Shown piece after piece: positions 1 to 12,056 of a stretch of DNA of 64,000 bases. This DNA comes from Sheuella sp. (GTDB lineage Bacteria > Pseudomonadota > Gammaproteobacteria > Burkholderiales > Burkholderiaceae_B), in assembly GCA_030650995.1 (NCBI GenBank), contig JAUSCY010000078.1, positions 40,200 through 104,199 of the forward strand, written 5' to 3'. The notes beneath the pieces were generated by a model, which saw only the letters and a program-made list of their open reading frames with translations, ran no database searches and had not been told where the DNA came from. Numbering within the stretch: position 1 is the stretch's first letter; each line of letters opens with the position of its first letter. The translations under genes and the position numbers were made by a program.

Positions 1-723
1 GTCGTGCCAATCGTGAACGAAAACGATACTGTCGCTACCGATGAAATCGCTGTGGGCGATAACGATACGATGGGCGCACTGGTCACAAACCTGATCGAAG
101 CTGATGCCCTCATTATCCTGACAGACCAACGCGGTTTATATGAGGCAGATCCTCGCCGCGATCCGAAGGCGCGTTTTGTCTCACACGCCAAAGCCGGCGA
201 TCCTGCCCTGGAAGCCATGGCAGGCGGCACCGGAAGTGGGATCGGCAAAGGCGGTATGCTGACCAAGATCCTTGCTGCCAAACGTGCGGCACGCAGTGGT
301 GCGCATACGATCATTGCCTCGGGCCGTGAGCAGGATGTCATGATCCGACTGGCCGCAGGCGAGTGTATCGGGACGGAGTTACATGCCGACGTCCCTGTCC
401 TGTCCGCCCGTAAACAATGGATGGCAGATCATTTGCGTCTTCCTGGCAAGCTGATCCTGGATCAGGGTGCTGCCAACGCTTTGCGTACAGAAGGCAAAAG
501 CCTTTTACCGATAGGGGTAAAAAGTATAGAGGGCGAGTTTGAACCAGGCGATGTTGTCGCTTGTCTGGATCCACAGGGCAAAGAATGTGCCCGTGGACTG
601 ACCAACTACTCTTCGTCCGACGCGCGTCGGATCATGGGTCAGCCTTCATCGAAAATTATGGATATTCTGGGTAGCGTGAGTGAAAAAGAGCTTGTGCACC
701 GGGACAACCTGATCGTTCTCTGA
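1..723 (+). CDS. proB: Glutamate 5-kinase, C-terminal part (cut by window edge)
   Basis: Phosphorylates L-glutamate with ATP in the first step of proline synthesis, in the cytoplasm. The reading frame is open to base 1, so the true start lies upstream; the track's GTG at base 4 is only an internal valine. Visible are the family motif [10 protein letters not shown], the kinase-domain stretch [13 protein letters not shown] and, from about residue 150, a C-terminal PUA-type domain as in the long form of ProB. About 240 residues are present, roughly the last two thirds. It converges on the histidine kinase gene, with only 20 bases between the two stops and no clear terminator hairpin. Confidence 0.95.
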   Translation, partial: VVPIVNENDTVATDEIAVGDNDTMGALVTNLIEADALIILTDQRGLYEADPRRDPKARFVSHAKAGDPALEAMAGGTGSGIGKGGMLTKILAAKRAARSGAHTIIASGREQDVMIRLAAGECIGTELHADVPVLSARKQWMADHLRLPGKLILDQGAANALRTEGKSLLPIGVKSIEGEFEPGDVVACLDPQGKECARGLTNYSSSDARRIMGQPSSKIMDILGSVSEKELVHRDNLIVL

Positions 724-743
724 GGATTGCGCAGCAGGAAATA

Positions 744-2441
744 CTAAACCTGAGCTTGCAAGTGCTCCGTTTTCGCAATCGAACGAAGCGGTAATTCAAT
801 GTAAAAAATCGCCCCGCCCGCTGGAATGTTTTCTGCATGAATTTTCCCTCCATGCGCGTGCACAATACGACGGCAAATTGCAAGCCCGAGCCCTGTTCCA
901 CCTGAGCCATCTTTTGTCAGACTCGACTGCACGAATGGCTCAAAAATATGCTCAAGCTCTTTTTGTGGAATGCCGCAGCCCTCGTCCTGCACATAAAAAC
1001 GCAAACTATCAGAACTGAGCATCTCCAGGCCAACGATAATTTTTTGACCTGCCTGCGAAAATTTCAATGCATTGGCGACGACATTGCGCAATACCTGATG
1101 AATCCTGATCGCATCGGCCAGCATCATCACAGGCGCGTCAGGCATACACTTAAATAACTTCACCGATCTTGCACTTAGCAGTGGTGCCAATTCCTTTTCC
1201 ACCTCATCAACCAACTGCCTGGCATCGACCCGGGTGAAATCCGCCTCGGAAAAAGCACTGTCGATTTTTGAAATATCCAGTAAATCATTGACCAGCGTAA
1301 GCATGCGCTGTCCTGAAGTGTGAATGTCGTTGAACATTTCCGATACTTTCGGCTGCTCCTGCGTGCGCATTAAGCCTAATTCAGAGAACCCCAGGATAGA
1401 CTGTAGGGGCGTACGCAACTCATGGCTGATATTGGCGATGAACTCTTCCTTGGTTCTCGCAGCTTCCCGGGAACTGCGCCATGCAATCCTCGCCATGACA
1501 ATAATGACGGTGAATGCCAACGCTCCGACAAGAACAAACCAGGACAGCAATCTAAACCAGTCGTTCCAGACTGCCGACATGGGACGCTCCACTAGCGACA
1601 CGAGAGGCCAGGCGCGTGAAGTACGGACAGAAACAATCTGCTCGCCCTCACCTGCGCCGGTGCCGATGTATGTACCTTGGGCACGGGGTTTGAGTTGATC
1701 GATGATTTCAAGATGACCCGCTAGCGTTGTACCTAGTGGTAGCACTTGTGGGTAGCTCGCAATGACATCCCCGGTATAAGAGGTCAGGACGGCTGAAAAA
1801 TCAGACTCTCCAAGCGCAACCGCTTGAAAATTAGCAAAAAAATCAGGGTTCAACATTGCCACCAGATACAAAGTCCGGGCATCATGCGTCAGCACCCTGC
1901 GAATCAGGGGGAGTGCAAAAATCTTCAGCGACTCCGCTGACGGCTGGCGACCGGATGACAGATACTCCAGATAGCGCACGGGAATCAAACGCGATAAAAC
2001 GGGAGCATCGTTGACGGGCAACACACCAAACATTTCCAGATTGATGCGCTGATCTTGCTCCCCCTCGCGACTCGACATCACAATCAGCCCTGAGCTATCG
2101 ATTAAAGCTAAGCTACGGATTGAAGTCAGGGAGCCGACTGTTTGCAACGCAGGTGCCCGCAATCTGCTGCCAGAAGCCTCAGTGCTAGCACGTACGGTCT
2201 CTGAGAGATCCGCCAGCGCCAAGGCTGCGACATCGAGTGTACGCACAGCATGATCATCGAGCAGGCGGGCAAATAACTCTGCACGGTGCCTGTCATTACG
2301 GATGATTTCATTTTTTTCGTACCAGACAATCCAGCCAACCAAGAACGCGACAATAAGCGAGATGACCGTCACAAACCACATGCCCTGACGTGTCAGTGGA
2401 GTACGGGTTTCGAGTGTGGTCAAGATGCCTGGCCTCATCAT
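744..2441 (-). CDS. Membrane sensor histidine kinase with periplasmic Cache-like domain
   Basis: Autophosphorylating sensor kinase of the inner membrane. I start it at the ATG at 2441, not the track start at 2522: a GGTGAGGTG ribosome site precedes 2441, and this removes an overlap with the upstream gene, leaving a 7-base gap. In the resulting 565 residues there is a membrane helix near 21-41, a periplasmic domain of about 255 residues that looks like a double Cache fold (inference), a second helix near 298-320, the H-box NISHELRTPL with the phosphorylated His near 340, and ATPase boxes DEGCGIP and GGTGLGLAICRR. It has no receiver or Hpt domain of its own; these are supplied by the divergent genes. 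It is co-directional with, and probably translated after, the binding-protein gene. Confidence 0.9.
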   Translation of the reverse strand: MMRPGILTTLETRTPLTRQGMWFVTVISLIVAFLVGWIVWYEKNEIIRNDRHRAELFARLLDDHAVRTLDVAALALADLSETVRASTEASGSRLRAPALQTVGSLTSIRSLALIDSSGLIVMSSREGEQDQRINLEMFGVLPVNDAPVLSRLIPVRYLEYLSSGRQPSAESLKIFALPLIRRVLTHDARTLYLVAMLNPDFFANFQAVALGESDFSAVLTSYTGDVIASYPQVLPLGTTLAGHLEIIDQLKPRAQGTYIGTGAGEGEQIVSVRTSRAWPLVSLVERPMSAVWNDWFRLLSWFVLVGALAFTVIIVMARIAWRSSREAARTKEEFIANISHELRTPLQSILGFSELGLMRTQEQPKVSEMFNDIHTSGQRMLTLVNDLLDISKIDSAFSEADFTRVDARQLVDEVEKELAPLLSARSVKLFKCMPDAPVMMLADAIRIHQVLRNVVANALKFSQAGQKIIVGLEMLSSDSLRFYVQDEGCGIPQKELEHIFEPFVQSSLTKDGSGGTGLGLAICRRIVHAHGGKIHAENIPAGGAIFYIELPLRSIAKTEHLQAQV

Positions 2442-2448
2442 GGACACC

Positions 2449-3312
2449 TCACCTGACAACCATGGGTGCCATACCGTGCTGTTGGGCAGCGCGCTCAAGA
2501 CGACCGTCTCGCTTGATCGCATCCACGAACTGGTTCACCCTGTTGAGCCATTGCTGATCGCCGGGCTTGATCGCATAGGCATAAGGCATGACCTCTCGAT
2601 GGGTATCAGGCGAAATGAGTCGGATCGCGTCATTGCGGTCCAGCACGCGTCGGCCGTTCGGATAATCTGTCATGAACACGTCTATACGCCCCGACAGCAA
2701 CTCTTTTTCCCTGTTCATGGGAGGTCGCACAACCACAACAGAGGCTTGTTTCAAGCTATCGAGCATGATTGGCTCCATGAAACTTCCGGCCTGAACACCC
2801 ACAACGACGCCTGGCCGATCAATATCGTCCCAGTATTTGATTTGTCGTTGACCCTTTGTCGTAATTGCATATATGCCACTTTGCATATAAGGCGTGGAAA
2901 AGGCTAGCAACTGGGCCCGGGGTGCGATCGCGGCAATCGCAAACATGGCGATTTCACACCGACCAGATAACAAGTCCTCAACCAGTGTTCTGAAAGAAGA
3001 ATCTATATAAACCAGATCAACACCCAGATCGGTGGCCAGGGCGTGGGAAAGATCGATGTCAATCCCGCTCAGCGCACGCGTATGTGGATTGCGAAAGGTC
3101 ACGCCATAGTATTCGGGCCAGATGCAGACCCTTAACTGGCCAGCGTCACGAATCCTCGCCTCGGTACCCGCAGCGCAAACACTCGCTGCACCCCAGGAAA
3201 AAACGCACAGGATGCAAAGCCATCGCAAAATTGTGTGACGATCCGGTTTTGATATGGTGTGTAGACAATACATAAATATATTGAGCCTGATTAGTCGAAC
3301 CTGTCGACGCAT
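2449..3312 (-). CDS. Periplasmic substrate-binding protein, SBP_bac_3 family (likely sensor partner of the kinase)
   Basis: Periplasmic Venus-flytrap protein of the polar-amino-acid (SBP_bac_3) family. A hydrophobic export signal (ILRWLCILCVFSWGAASVCAAG) sits near residues 29-50, so a later start at the ATG at 3273 is also possible. The family pattern of two lobes is visible: LRVCIWPEYYGVTF, GIDIDLSHALATDLG, SGRCEIAMFAIAAIAPRAQ and a GRIDVFMTDYPNG hinge region. No ABC permease or ATPase lies nearby; the next gene, 7 bases away, is a histidine kinase. I infer that it senses a ligand for the kinase, as BvgS-type kinases do with fused flytrap domains, rather than serving transport. The ligand is unknown. 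Confidence 0.8.
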   Translation of the reverse strand: MRRQVRLIRLNIFMYCLHTISKPDRHTILRWLCILCVFSWGAASVCAAGTEARIRDAGQLRVCIWPEYYGVTFRNPHTRALSGIDIDLSHALATDLGVDLVYIDSSFRTLVEDLLSGRCEIAMFAIAAIAPRAQLLAFSTPYMQSGIYAITTKGQRQIKYWDDIDRPGVVVGVQAGSFMEPIMLDSLKQASVVVVRPPMNREKELLSGRIDVFMTDYPNGRRVLDRNDAIRLISPDTHREVMPYAYAIKPGDQQWLNRVNQFVDAIKRDGRLERAAQQHGMAPMVVR

Positions 3313-3405
3313 GCAGGCATCATAATCTGCCTCTACGTACCATTTGTAGTATATATTTCATCTTCCTACGCTTATCAGACGGCTTTTTGATATACAGTAC
3401 TTTTC
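3313..3405. promoter_or_regulatory. Divergent promoter region of the phosphorelay locus
   Basis: This 93-base gap separates the minus-strand receptor/kinase pair from the plus-strand regulator pair and must hold both promoters if there are no internal ones. On the plus strand TATACA (3391-3396), preceded by TGA, resembles an extended -10 only 9 bases before the ATG at 3406, which has no clear ribosome-binding site. On the minus strand TATACT within AATATATACTAC could be a -10. Neither has a convincing -35 box, which suggests activator dependence. This is by-eye matching only. Confidence 0.35.
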
Positions 3406-4053
3406 ATGCCCTTAACTACTGCATCCGTCCTGACTACCTCGACTGCCGACGACCTATCTACGATAGAGGTCGCGCAAATGCTTGGTATGGCAGTCCGGTC
3501 TGTTCAGCTAATGGTTGACCGGGGTGAAATCCAGGCCTGGAAAACTTCTGGCGGTCATAGGCGTATTTCAAGACAATCTGTCGCGCAATGGCTTGCCTCG
3601 CGCCAGTCAACCCATGTCAACAGCGCACAGACACCCAGAGAGTCAACTTTCAGTCCAGACGGCACGGCTGATTACAAAATACTGCTCATCGAAGATTCCA
3701 CGCATTTTCAAAATCTGGTGAGCCTGCTCGTCCAGCAGCATTTCCCTGCAGCGAGTCTGCACTTGGCGCACGATGGCATTTCCGGACTCGCAAAATTCGG
3801 ACAACTTCAGCCAGATTGTCTATTGGTTGATATATTGCTCCCCGGCATTGATGGGGCCACACTGATCACGACCCTGAAATCGGATCCTTTGTTTGCAAAC
3901 TGTCATCTGGTCATTGTCACCGGATTAAGTCCTGAACAGCTTGAGCCGTATGCGTTCGCCCTGCAGGGTCTGCCGATCATCCATAAAACAAGAATTGCTC
4001 TGGACCTGGTTCCTCAGCTGTCTCGAGCCATCACCCAGCAAGCTACCGCCTGA
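3406..4053 (+). CDS. Response regulator with N-terminal excisionase/MerR-type HTH and C-terminal receiver
   Basis: Probable DNA-binding response regulator with reversed domain order. Residues 17-65 form an excisionase-type winged HTH (TIEVAQMLGMAVRSVQLMVDRG, then TSGGHRRIS for the wing). Residues 89-210 are a receiver domain with the acidic pocket LLIEDS, the phospho-acceptor Asp near 142 in LLVDILLPGIDG, a Thr in VIVTGLS and the conserved Lys near 194 (IIHKT). Most response regulators carry the receiver first. It is followed after 5 bases by the receiver-Hpt gene, so the two are probably one operon, divergent from the kinase. Its likely target is its own divergent promoter (inference). Confidence 0.85.
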   Translation: MPLTTASVLTTSTADDLSTIEVAQMLGMAVRSVQLMVDRGEIQAWKTSGGHRRISRQSVAQWLASRQSTHVNSAQTPRESTFSPDGTADYKILLIEDSTHFQNLVSLLVQQHFPAASLHLAHDGISGLAKFGQLQPDCLLVDILLPGIDGATLITTLKSDPLFANCHLVIVTGLSPEQLEPYAFALQGLPIIHKTRIALDLVPQLSRAITQQATA

Positions 4054-4058
4054 CGGTC

Positions 4059-4784
4059 ATGGCTGTTTTGTCACAACAAGTTTTATTGCTGGAAGACGAT
4101 CCTTTAATGCAACGGTTTGTTTCTCTTGCGCTAGAGGACGAGCCGCTGGAACTGACTTGTTGCAGCAGTGTTTCCCAGGCCATGCAAGCCATTGAACAGC
4201 ATGCTTTTGACTGGATACTGACAGATTTGATGCTGCCTGGAGAGTCGGGTCTGCATTTCATAGAAAAAATTTCTTTAATGCCAGAGCTGCTTGGACCGGC
4301 ACGGATCGTGGCGCTCAGCGCAGGGATTGATCTCGTCATGCAGGACAGGCTCACTGAGCTCGGCGTTAAACGCCAACTGCTCAAGCCCGTTTCTGTAAAA
4401 GTACTGCAAGAGCTTTTGCGGTCAGGCTTGGAACACGCTGAGCCGCCAGACAGGACGCTCAGTACATGCTCAACAGTCATAGAAACTTACTTTGGCGGGC
4501 AGGCTGACTTATATGAAAAATTTTCGCAGCAGTCACGCCTGCAGTTTGCACAGGACATCTACGATGGTGAGCGCGCCGTTCAAGAAAAAAACAGTGCTGC
4601 ATTGCACAATAACGCCCATAGTTTGAAGTCAGTCCTTCTCCTGCTAGGAGAGGCGAACGCCCATCAGTGTGCTGAAACCCTTGAAAATCTGACAGGATCA
4701 GCTGATTTTTCCACGCAAGCAGCGCAGGAATGGCAAAAATTGAAAAATCACTTAATTGTTCTGGCTGTCGATCAACCACACTGA
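4059..4784 (+). CDS. Receiver-Hpt phosphorelay protein
   Basis: Cytoplasmic two-domain phosphorelay intermediate. Residues 6-125 are a receiver with LLLEDDPL, the acceptor Asp near 56 in WILTDLMLPGESG, Ser in VALSAG and Lys near 109 in LLKPVS. Residues about 150-240 form a helical Hpt domain with NNAHSLKSVLLLLG, the His near 187 being the expected phospho-site. There is no output domain. The expected flow is kinase His to this Asp, to this His, to the Asp of the upstream HTH-receiver protein (inference from BvgS/EvgS-type relays). It lies 5 bases behind the HTH-receiver gene. Confidence 0.85.
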   Translation: MAVLSQQVLLLEDDPLMQRFVSLALEDEPLELTCCSSVSQAMQAIEQHAFDWILTDLMLPGESGLHFIEKISLMPELLGPARIVALSAGIDLVMQDRLTELGVKRQLLKPVSVKVLQELLRSGLEHAEPPDRTLSTCSTVIETYFGGQADLYEKFSQQSRLQFAQDIYDGERAVQEKNSAALHNNAHSLKSVLLLLGEANAHQCAETLENLTGSADFSTQAAQEWQKLKNHLIVLAVDQPH

Positions 4785-4834
4785 CACGGCGAGAATGATG
4801 TGCAATCGGCCAAGAAGTCCTATACTTCGATGTC

Positions 4835-6888
<2,054 letters not shown>

Positions 6889-6897
6889 GCCCTAGTT

Positions 6898-6934
6898 CCT
6901 CCTGAACACTTATCGTGTTCGGGAGGGCTATTTC
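6898..6934 (+). terminator. Terminator-like hairpin after thiC
   Basis: CCTCCTGAACAC (6898-6909) pairs with GTGTTCGGGAGG (6915-6926), 12 pairs with one G-U and a 5-base loop. The following GCTATTTCT is only weakly U-rich. Placement 10 bases after the thiC stop supports termination. Confidence 0.7.
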
Positions 6935-6946
6935 TGTCTGGATCCC

Positions 6947-8047
6947 ATGCAAAAAACATCACGCCTTGCATTCATAGACGCCATGAAGGGCGTGGGTTGC
7001 ATCGCGATTGTCCTGCATCACCTTGCAATTTATGGACCGATGTCGGAAGTGGTTAGTCAAGTTGCACCCAACCTCATTGAAGGACTGATTCTCTACGCAA
7101 GACTAGCCGTACAAATGTTTTTTGTGCTTGCTGGTTTTATGGTTGCCAGCCAGATGGCGCCAGAGGGTCACACGGTTTTCAGAGCACCCGCTTCATTAAT
7201 CTGGAAACGCTACAAACGTCTTGTCACGCCATTTCTGTTTGCAGTGGCTTGCGCCACGCTCATCACAGCAATCGTGCGCCCCTGGTTCGTCCACGATTCA
7301 CTGTCTGACGCACCAAGCATCGCACAGTTACTTGCGCACGCATTCCTGATGCACGATCTTCTTGATCTGCAGGCCTTGTCAGCGGGCGTATGGTTTGTCG
7401 CGATCGATTTTCAATTGTTTGCGGCAACGGTGCTGATGACAGCGCTGATGCATCGCACATCAGAAAAATGGCGTGCGGCGTTTCCCATCCTGATTATTTT
7501 ACTTTCTGCAATTTCATTGTTTGCCATCAACCGTTACAGCGCCTACGAAAACTATGCGCCTTACTTTTTTGGTGCATATGGACTGGGCATGCTGTCGTAC
7601 TGGTCAACGCGTCCCGCGCGGGCTGGCGTAGGACTGGCCGTCATCTGCGTACTCAGTGTGATGGCCCTGATACTGGAATTTCGTTCTTCTATTTCTGTCG
7701 CATTCGCCACTGCGGTGCTGGTGAGCATTGCAAGCCAGACAGGCTGGCTTGCACGCTGGCCCAAACCGGGCTTACTGACCTGGCTCGGACATCGTTCCTA
7801 TTCGATCTTTTTGATTCACTATGGTGTCTGCATCGCGTTCAATGCAGTCTGGAGCAAATTATTTCCAACCGGTGTCGTGATCAATGCACTCGGCATGCTG
7901 GCTGCAGTGCTTGCCTCCGTCGGTGCGGGGGCACTCCTTTATCGCTATGTCGAAAGTCAGCAAGGCGTCATTGGGCGTAACAAAAAGACATCCTTGCTGC
8001 TTGCAGTGGTCATCGCAGCCCTTGTGATTGAAAGCATCACCTGGTAG
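6947..8047 (+). CDS. Acyltransferase 3 family membrane protein
   Basis: Integral membrane acyltransferase (Acyl_transf_3) that would transfer acyl groups to a surface or periplasmic carbohydrate; the substrate cannot be read from sequence. The N-terminal signature RLAFIDAMKGVGCIAIVLHHL carries the conserved His, and RLAVQMFFVLAGFMVA and HRSYSIFLIHYGV are further family marks. About ten hydrophobic helices fill the 366 residues, and no SGNH domain is attached. It begins just after the thiC terminator, faces metH across 8 bases at its 3' end, and has no sugar-modification genes beside it. Confidence 0.85.
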   Translation: MQKTSRLAFIDAMKGVGCIAIVLHHLAIYGPMSEVVSQVAPNLIEGLILYARLAVQMFFVLAGFMVASQMAPEGHTVFRAPASLIWKRYKRLVTPFLFAVACATLITAIVRPWFVHDSLSDAPSIAQLLAHAFLMHDLLDLQALSAGVWFVAIDFQLFAATVLMTALMHRTSEKWRAAFPILIILLSAISLFAINRYSAYENYAPYFFGAYGLGMLSYWSTRPARAGVGLAVICVLSVMALILEFRSSISVAFATAVLVSIASQTGWLARWPKPGLLTWLGHRSYSIFLIHYGVCIAFNAVWSKLFPTGVVINALGMLAAVLASVGAGALLYRYVESQQGVIGRNKKTSLLLAVVIAALVIESITW

Positions 8048-8055
8048 GTGGCGGA

Positions 8056-11000
8056 CTAACCCAGACTAGGGGCCAGTGACCGCTTCACGTCCTCCATACT
8101 GCGTCCTGAGCGCGCGACATAATCCTGCACCTGATCTTCACCAATTGTGCCGACGTTGAAATAATGCGATTGCGGATGGCTGAAATAGAAACCAGACACA
8201 CTCGCTGCAGGATGCATCGCATAGCTTTCGGTTAAAAGCATACCGATATCAGAACCATCGAGCACCTCGAACATTTCTTTTTTGACTACGTGCTCGGGAC
8301 AAGCAGGGTAACCAGGAGCAGGACGAATACCTTGATAACCTTCCTTGATCATTTCCTCGTTGGACAATGACTCATCCGGCACATAGCCCCACAAATCCGT
8401 ACGGACACGTGCGTGCAATGCCTCAGCAAAGGCTTCGGCCAGGCGGTCAGCCAGAGACTTGAACATGATTGACGAATAATCGTCATTTGCTTTCATAAAC
8501 TCCTGCTCTTTTTTCTCTACCCCGAGACCAGCGGTCACAGCGAAGAGCCCGATGTAATCCATCACGCCAGAGGATTTAGGTGCGATGTAATCAGCCAGGC
8601 ACTTATTTTCAACACCTTCGCGCTTGACACCCTGCTGGCGTAAACCACGCCAGGTAAATAAAACTTTCTGACGCGTCTCGTCCTGATAAATTTCGATGTC
8701 ATCATCATTGACGGTATTGGCAGGATAGAACGCCATCACACCGTTCGCAGTGAGCCAGCGCCCATCCACGATACGTTTGAGCATGGCCTGACCATCAGCG
8801 AATACTTTTTTAGCCTGCTCACCAACGACTTTGTCCTCGAGGATTGCGGGGTACTGACCAAACAAACTCCAGGTCTGAAAGAAAGGTGTCCAGTCAATGA
8901 AACGTGCGAGTTCAGCCAGATCAAAGTTCTTGAACGTACGACGCCCAATAAATTTGGGACGTGGCGGTGTATAGTCTGACCAGTCAATCGCAGGCTTCGC
9001 TGCGCGGGCACTCGTGATTGAAATCAGCGGTGTCGCTTTACGACTGGCATGCCGGCGGCGTACTTCCTCGTATTCGACTGTGAGTTCTTCGAGATAGGTG
9101 TTAGCTGTCTCCGAGACCAGATTTTGCGCAACGCCTACAGAACGGCTGGCATCCGGCACATAAATGACAGGGCCTTCGTAATGCGGTGCAATTTTGACTG
9201 CGGTATGCACGCGGCTCGTAGTCGCACCACCAATCATGAGAGGTATTTTGCGGCTGCGGAAATATTCATCACGCTGCATCTCGCTTGCTACGTAAGCCAT
9301 TTCTTCAAGGCTAGGCGTGATCAGTCCTGACAACCCCACAATATCAACGCCTTCAGCTTTGGCACGCGCAAGAATTTCTGCGCACGGCACCATCACACCC
9401 ATATTGATGACTTCAAAGTTATTGCACTGAAGCACCACTGTAACGATGTTTTTACCAATGTCGTGGACGTCGCCCTTGACCGTCGCAATCAGGATTTTTC
9501 CCTTCGCGCGCACATCACCACCCGCGGCAGCAATGTGTTTCTTTTCCTCTTCGATGAAAGGAACAAGATGACCGACCGCCTGCTTCATGACACGCGCAGA
9601 CTTCACAACCTGCGGCAGAAACATTTTGCCCTCGCCAAACAGATCACCGACGATATTCATACCATCCATCAAGGGACCCTCGATGACCTCAATCGGGCGA
9701 CCGCCCCGATCAGAGATCTTCTGACGAATCTCCTCAGTGTCTTCGATAATAAAATTCGTCAGGCCGTGAACCATCGCATGCGCGAGTCTTTTCTCAACCG
9801 GCTGCTGACGCCAGGCAAGGTCTTCCTCACGTTTGATACCACCGCCCTTGACACTATCGGCAAAGGCCACCAGTCGTTCGGTCGGCGTTCGTGTGTCACC
9901 AGCCTCTTTACGTCCAAGAGGCTGTGCACGATCCAGCACCACGTCCTCGACCAGGTCACGCAATACGGGATCAATCTCGGCATATACGCCCAGCTGTCCG
10001 GCATTGACGATGCCCATCGACATCCCTTCGCGAATCGCGTAATACAAAAATACCGTATGGATAGCCTCTCGCATCGGCTCATTACCACGAAACGAAAAGC
10101 TCACATTTGAGACACCACCTGAAATACGCGCATGGGGGAGGTGCTCACGAATCCACTTGGTAGATTCAATAAAGTCGACAGCGTAATGGTTGTGCTCATC
10201 AATGCCTGTGGCGATCGCAAAGACGTTTGGATCAAAAATAATGTCTTCAGGAGGAAATCCGACCACCTCAACCAGCAATTTATAAGCACGCGAACAAATA
10301 ATCTGGCGGCGTTCATACGTATCGGCCTGACCTTTTTCATCAAAGGCCATGACAACCGCAGCAGCGCCATATTTACGGCATAGCTGTGCTTGTCGCAAGA
10401 AGGGCTCCTCGCCCTCTTTCAGCGAGATCGAATTGACGATCGGCTTACCCTGCACGCACTTCAGTCCCGCCTCAATCACGGACCATTTTGAACTGTCAAT
10501 CATGACAGGCACACGGGCGATATCCGGCTCAGAGGCGATCAGGTTCAGGAAGCGATGCATGCAGGCCAGCGAATCCAGCATGGCCTCATCCATGTTGATA
10601 TCGATAATCTGGGCACCGCTTTCAACCTGCTGTCGAGCCACCGCGACGGCCTCGTCATACTTCTCCTCGCGAATCAGACGTGCAAACATTTTGCTGCCGG
10701 TCACGTTGGTACGCTCACCGACATTAATGAACAAGGAGGCATCGTCAAAATTCAGTGCTTCAAGACCGGACAGACGTGTCTTGACTTCGATCTCGGGCAC
10801 AACACGAATCGGCAATGCGCATACTTTTTCTGCAATGGCACGCACATGATCCGGCGTAGTACCGCAACATCCTCCCGCCATATTCACGAGACGAGATTTG
10901 GCAAACTCTTCGAGCAATGCTGAAGTATCAGCAGGAGTTTCATCAAATCCCGTCTCGCTCATCGGATTAGGCAGACCCGCATTCGGATATACGCAAACAT

Positions 11001-11829
11001 AGGTGTCACAGATTTTTGACAGCTCTGCTATGTACGGGCGCATCAGCGCCGCACCCAGTGCGCAATTCAGTCCAATCGTGATCGGACGCGCGTGGCGCAC
11101 AGAATTCCAGAATGCCTCGACCGTCTGGCCTGACAAAATTCGTCCCGAAGCGTCCGTAACCGTCCCGGAAATCATGACGGGAAGACGTTCGCCGCGTATT
11201 TCAAAGACTTCTTCGACAGCGAAAATCGCTGCTTTTGCATTCAGCGTATCAAAAATGGTTTCGATCAGTACCAGATCAATACCGCCATCGAGTAGCCCGT
11301 TGAGTTGCTCAGCGTAGGCGATACGTAACTCATCAAAAGTGACGTTACGTGCACCCGGATCATTGACATCGGGAGAAATTGAAGCAGTTTTTGGCTGAGG
11401 GCCGAGTGCGCCAGCAACAAAACGCGGGCGCTCAGGCGTGCTGAACTTGTCGCAGGCTGCCCGGGCAATCTTTGCGGACTCAAGGTTGAGTTCATACGCG
11501 AGCTCAGGCAGGTCGTAGTCCCCTTGCGCAATGGTGGTTGCGCCAAAGGTGTTTGTCTCGATCACATCAGAGCCAGCCTCAAGGTATTGCTCATGAATCT
11601 CACGGATAACATCAGGGCGGGTCAGTGTGAGCAACTCATTGTTGCCCTTGACGTCCTTACCGTGCCCGAGAAAACGCGGCCCACGAAAATCCGACTCTGA
11701 CAATTTATAGCGCTGGATCATCGTACCCATTGCGCCGTCCAGGATCATGATGCGCTTGCCCAGCGCGCGGGCGAATTCAGCACCGCGGGTGTAGCTTTCA
11801 AGGGGATAGGGCAACTTGGGATAGGACAT
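8056..11829 (-). CDS. metH: Cobalamin-dependent methionine synthase MetH
   Basis: Transfers a methyl group from 5-methyltetrahydrofolate via cobalamin to homocysteine. All four modules are present in 1257 residues: homocysteine domain ([14 protein letters not shown] at the start; [11 protein letters not shown] zinc cysteines near 320), folate domain ([14 protein letters not shown] onward), the cobalamin domain with [10 protein letters not shown] carrying the lower-ligand His near 770, and the C-terminal reactivation domain ([27 protein letters not shown]). Length fits a complete enzyme. It is divergent from a BtuF-like cobalamin receptor gene, which suits its cofactor need. Confidence 0.98.
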   Translation of the reverse strand: MSYPKLPYPLESYTRGAEFARALGKRIMILDGAMGTMIQRYKLSESDFRGPRFLGHGKDVKGNNELLTLTRPDVIREIHEQYLEAGSDVIETNTFGATTIAQGDYDLPELAYELNLESAKIARAACDKFSTPERPRFVAGALGPQPKTASISPDVNDPGARNVTFDELRIAYAEQLNGLLDGGIDLVLIETIFDTLNAKAAIFAVEEVFEIRGERLPVMISGTVTDASGRILSGQTVEAFWNSVRHARPITIGLNCALGAALMRPYIAELSKICDTYVCVYPNAGLPNPMSETGFDETPADTSALLEEFAKSRLVNMAGGCCGTTPDHVRAIAEKVCALPIRVVPEIEVKTRLSGLEALNFDDASLFINVGERTNVTGSKMFARLIREEKYDEAVAVARQQVESGAQIIDINMDEAMLDSLACMHRFLNLIASEPDIARVPVMIDSSKWSVIEAGLKCVQGKPIVNSISLKEGEEPFLRQAQLCRKYGAAAVVMAFDEKGQADTYERRQIICSRAYKLLVEVVGFPPEDIIFDPNVFAIATGIDEHNHYAVDFIESTKWIREHLPHARISGGVSNVSFSFRGNEPMREAIHTVFLYYAIREGMSMGIVNAGQLGVYAEIDPVLRDLVEDVVLDRAQPLGRKEAGDTRTPTERLVAFADSVKGGGIKREEDLAWRQQPVEKRLAHAMVHGLTNFIIEDTEEIRQKISDRGGRPIEVIEGPLMDGMNIVGDLFGEGKMFLPQVVKSARVMKQAVGHLVPFIEEEKKHIAAAGGDVRAKGKILIATVKGDVHDIGKNIVTVVLQCNNFEVINMGVMVPCAEILARAKAEGVDIVGLSGLITPSLEEMAYVASEMQRDEYFRSRKIPLMIGGATTSRVHTAVKIAPHYEGPVIYVPDASRSVGVAQNLVSETANTYLEELTVEYEEVRRRHASRKATPLISITSARAAKPAIDWSDYTPPRPKFIGRRTFKNFDLAELARFIDWTPFFQTWSLFGQYPAILEDKVVGEQAKKVFADGQAMLKRIVDGRWLTANGVMAFYPANTVNDDDIEIYQDETRQKVLFTWRGLRQQGVKREGVENKCLADYIAPKSSGVMDYIGLFAVTAGLGVEKKEQEFMKANDDYSSIMFKSLADRLAEAFAEALHARVRTDLWGYVPDESLSNEEMIKEGYQGIRPAPGYPACPEHVVKKEMFEVLDGSDIGMLLTESYAMHPAASVSGFYFSHPQSHYFNVGTIGEDQVQDYVARSGRSMEDVKRSLAPSLG

Positions 11830-12056
11830 AGTGAGGACCGACCAGAAATAAAGGGCGAAGACCTGAGGAAATGGTCTTGAGCCAACCCGTCATCGTACCA
11901 AAAACACACCTTCTTTAGAGGATAATCCACTTATGTTGGGCGAGACCTACACTTTGGTCATGCCCAAGCCCATCCGATGACCGATAGTGTTTGTCAACGT
12001 TGCTCTGCGGATGTAGCATCAGAAACCCACTATTCGGGTGTCTTTGAAGCGATCTC
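11830..12056. other. metH / btuF-like divergent intergenic region
   Basis: These 227 bases separate two divergent cobalamin-related genes. On the metH (minus) side there is a 6-bp hairpin AAGACC/GGTCTT (11858-11878) in the likely leader, and TTGACA (minus strand, 11992-11997) could be a -35 box though no good -10 follows at normal spacing. On the plus side a GATAAT occurs near 11921. I looked for the B12-box and other cobalamin riboswitch landmarks on both strands and did not find them. Confidence 0.4.

Noticed and set aside
9463-10110. 215-residue plus-strand ORF antisense to metH
   Set aside because: Lies wholly within an unmistakable metH reading frame, has no recognisable domain, and is a codon-bias shadow.
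11830-12056. Cobalamin riboswitch between metH and the btuF-like gene
   Set aside because: Context invites it, but I could not find the B12 box or conserved core on either strand.
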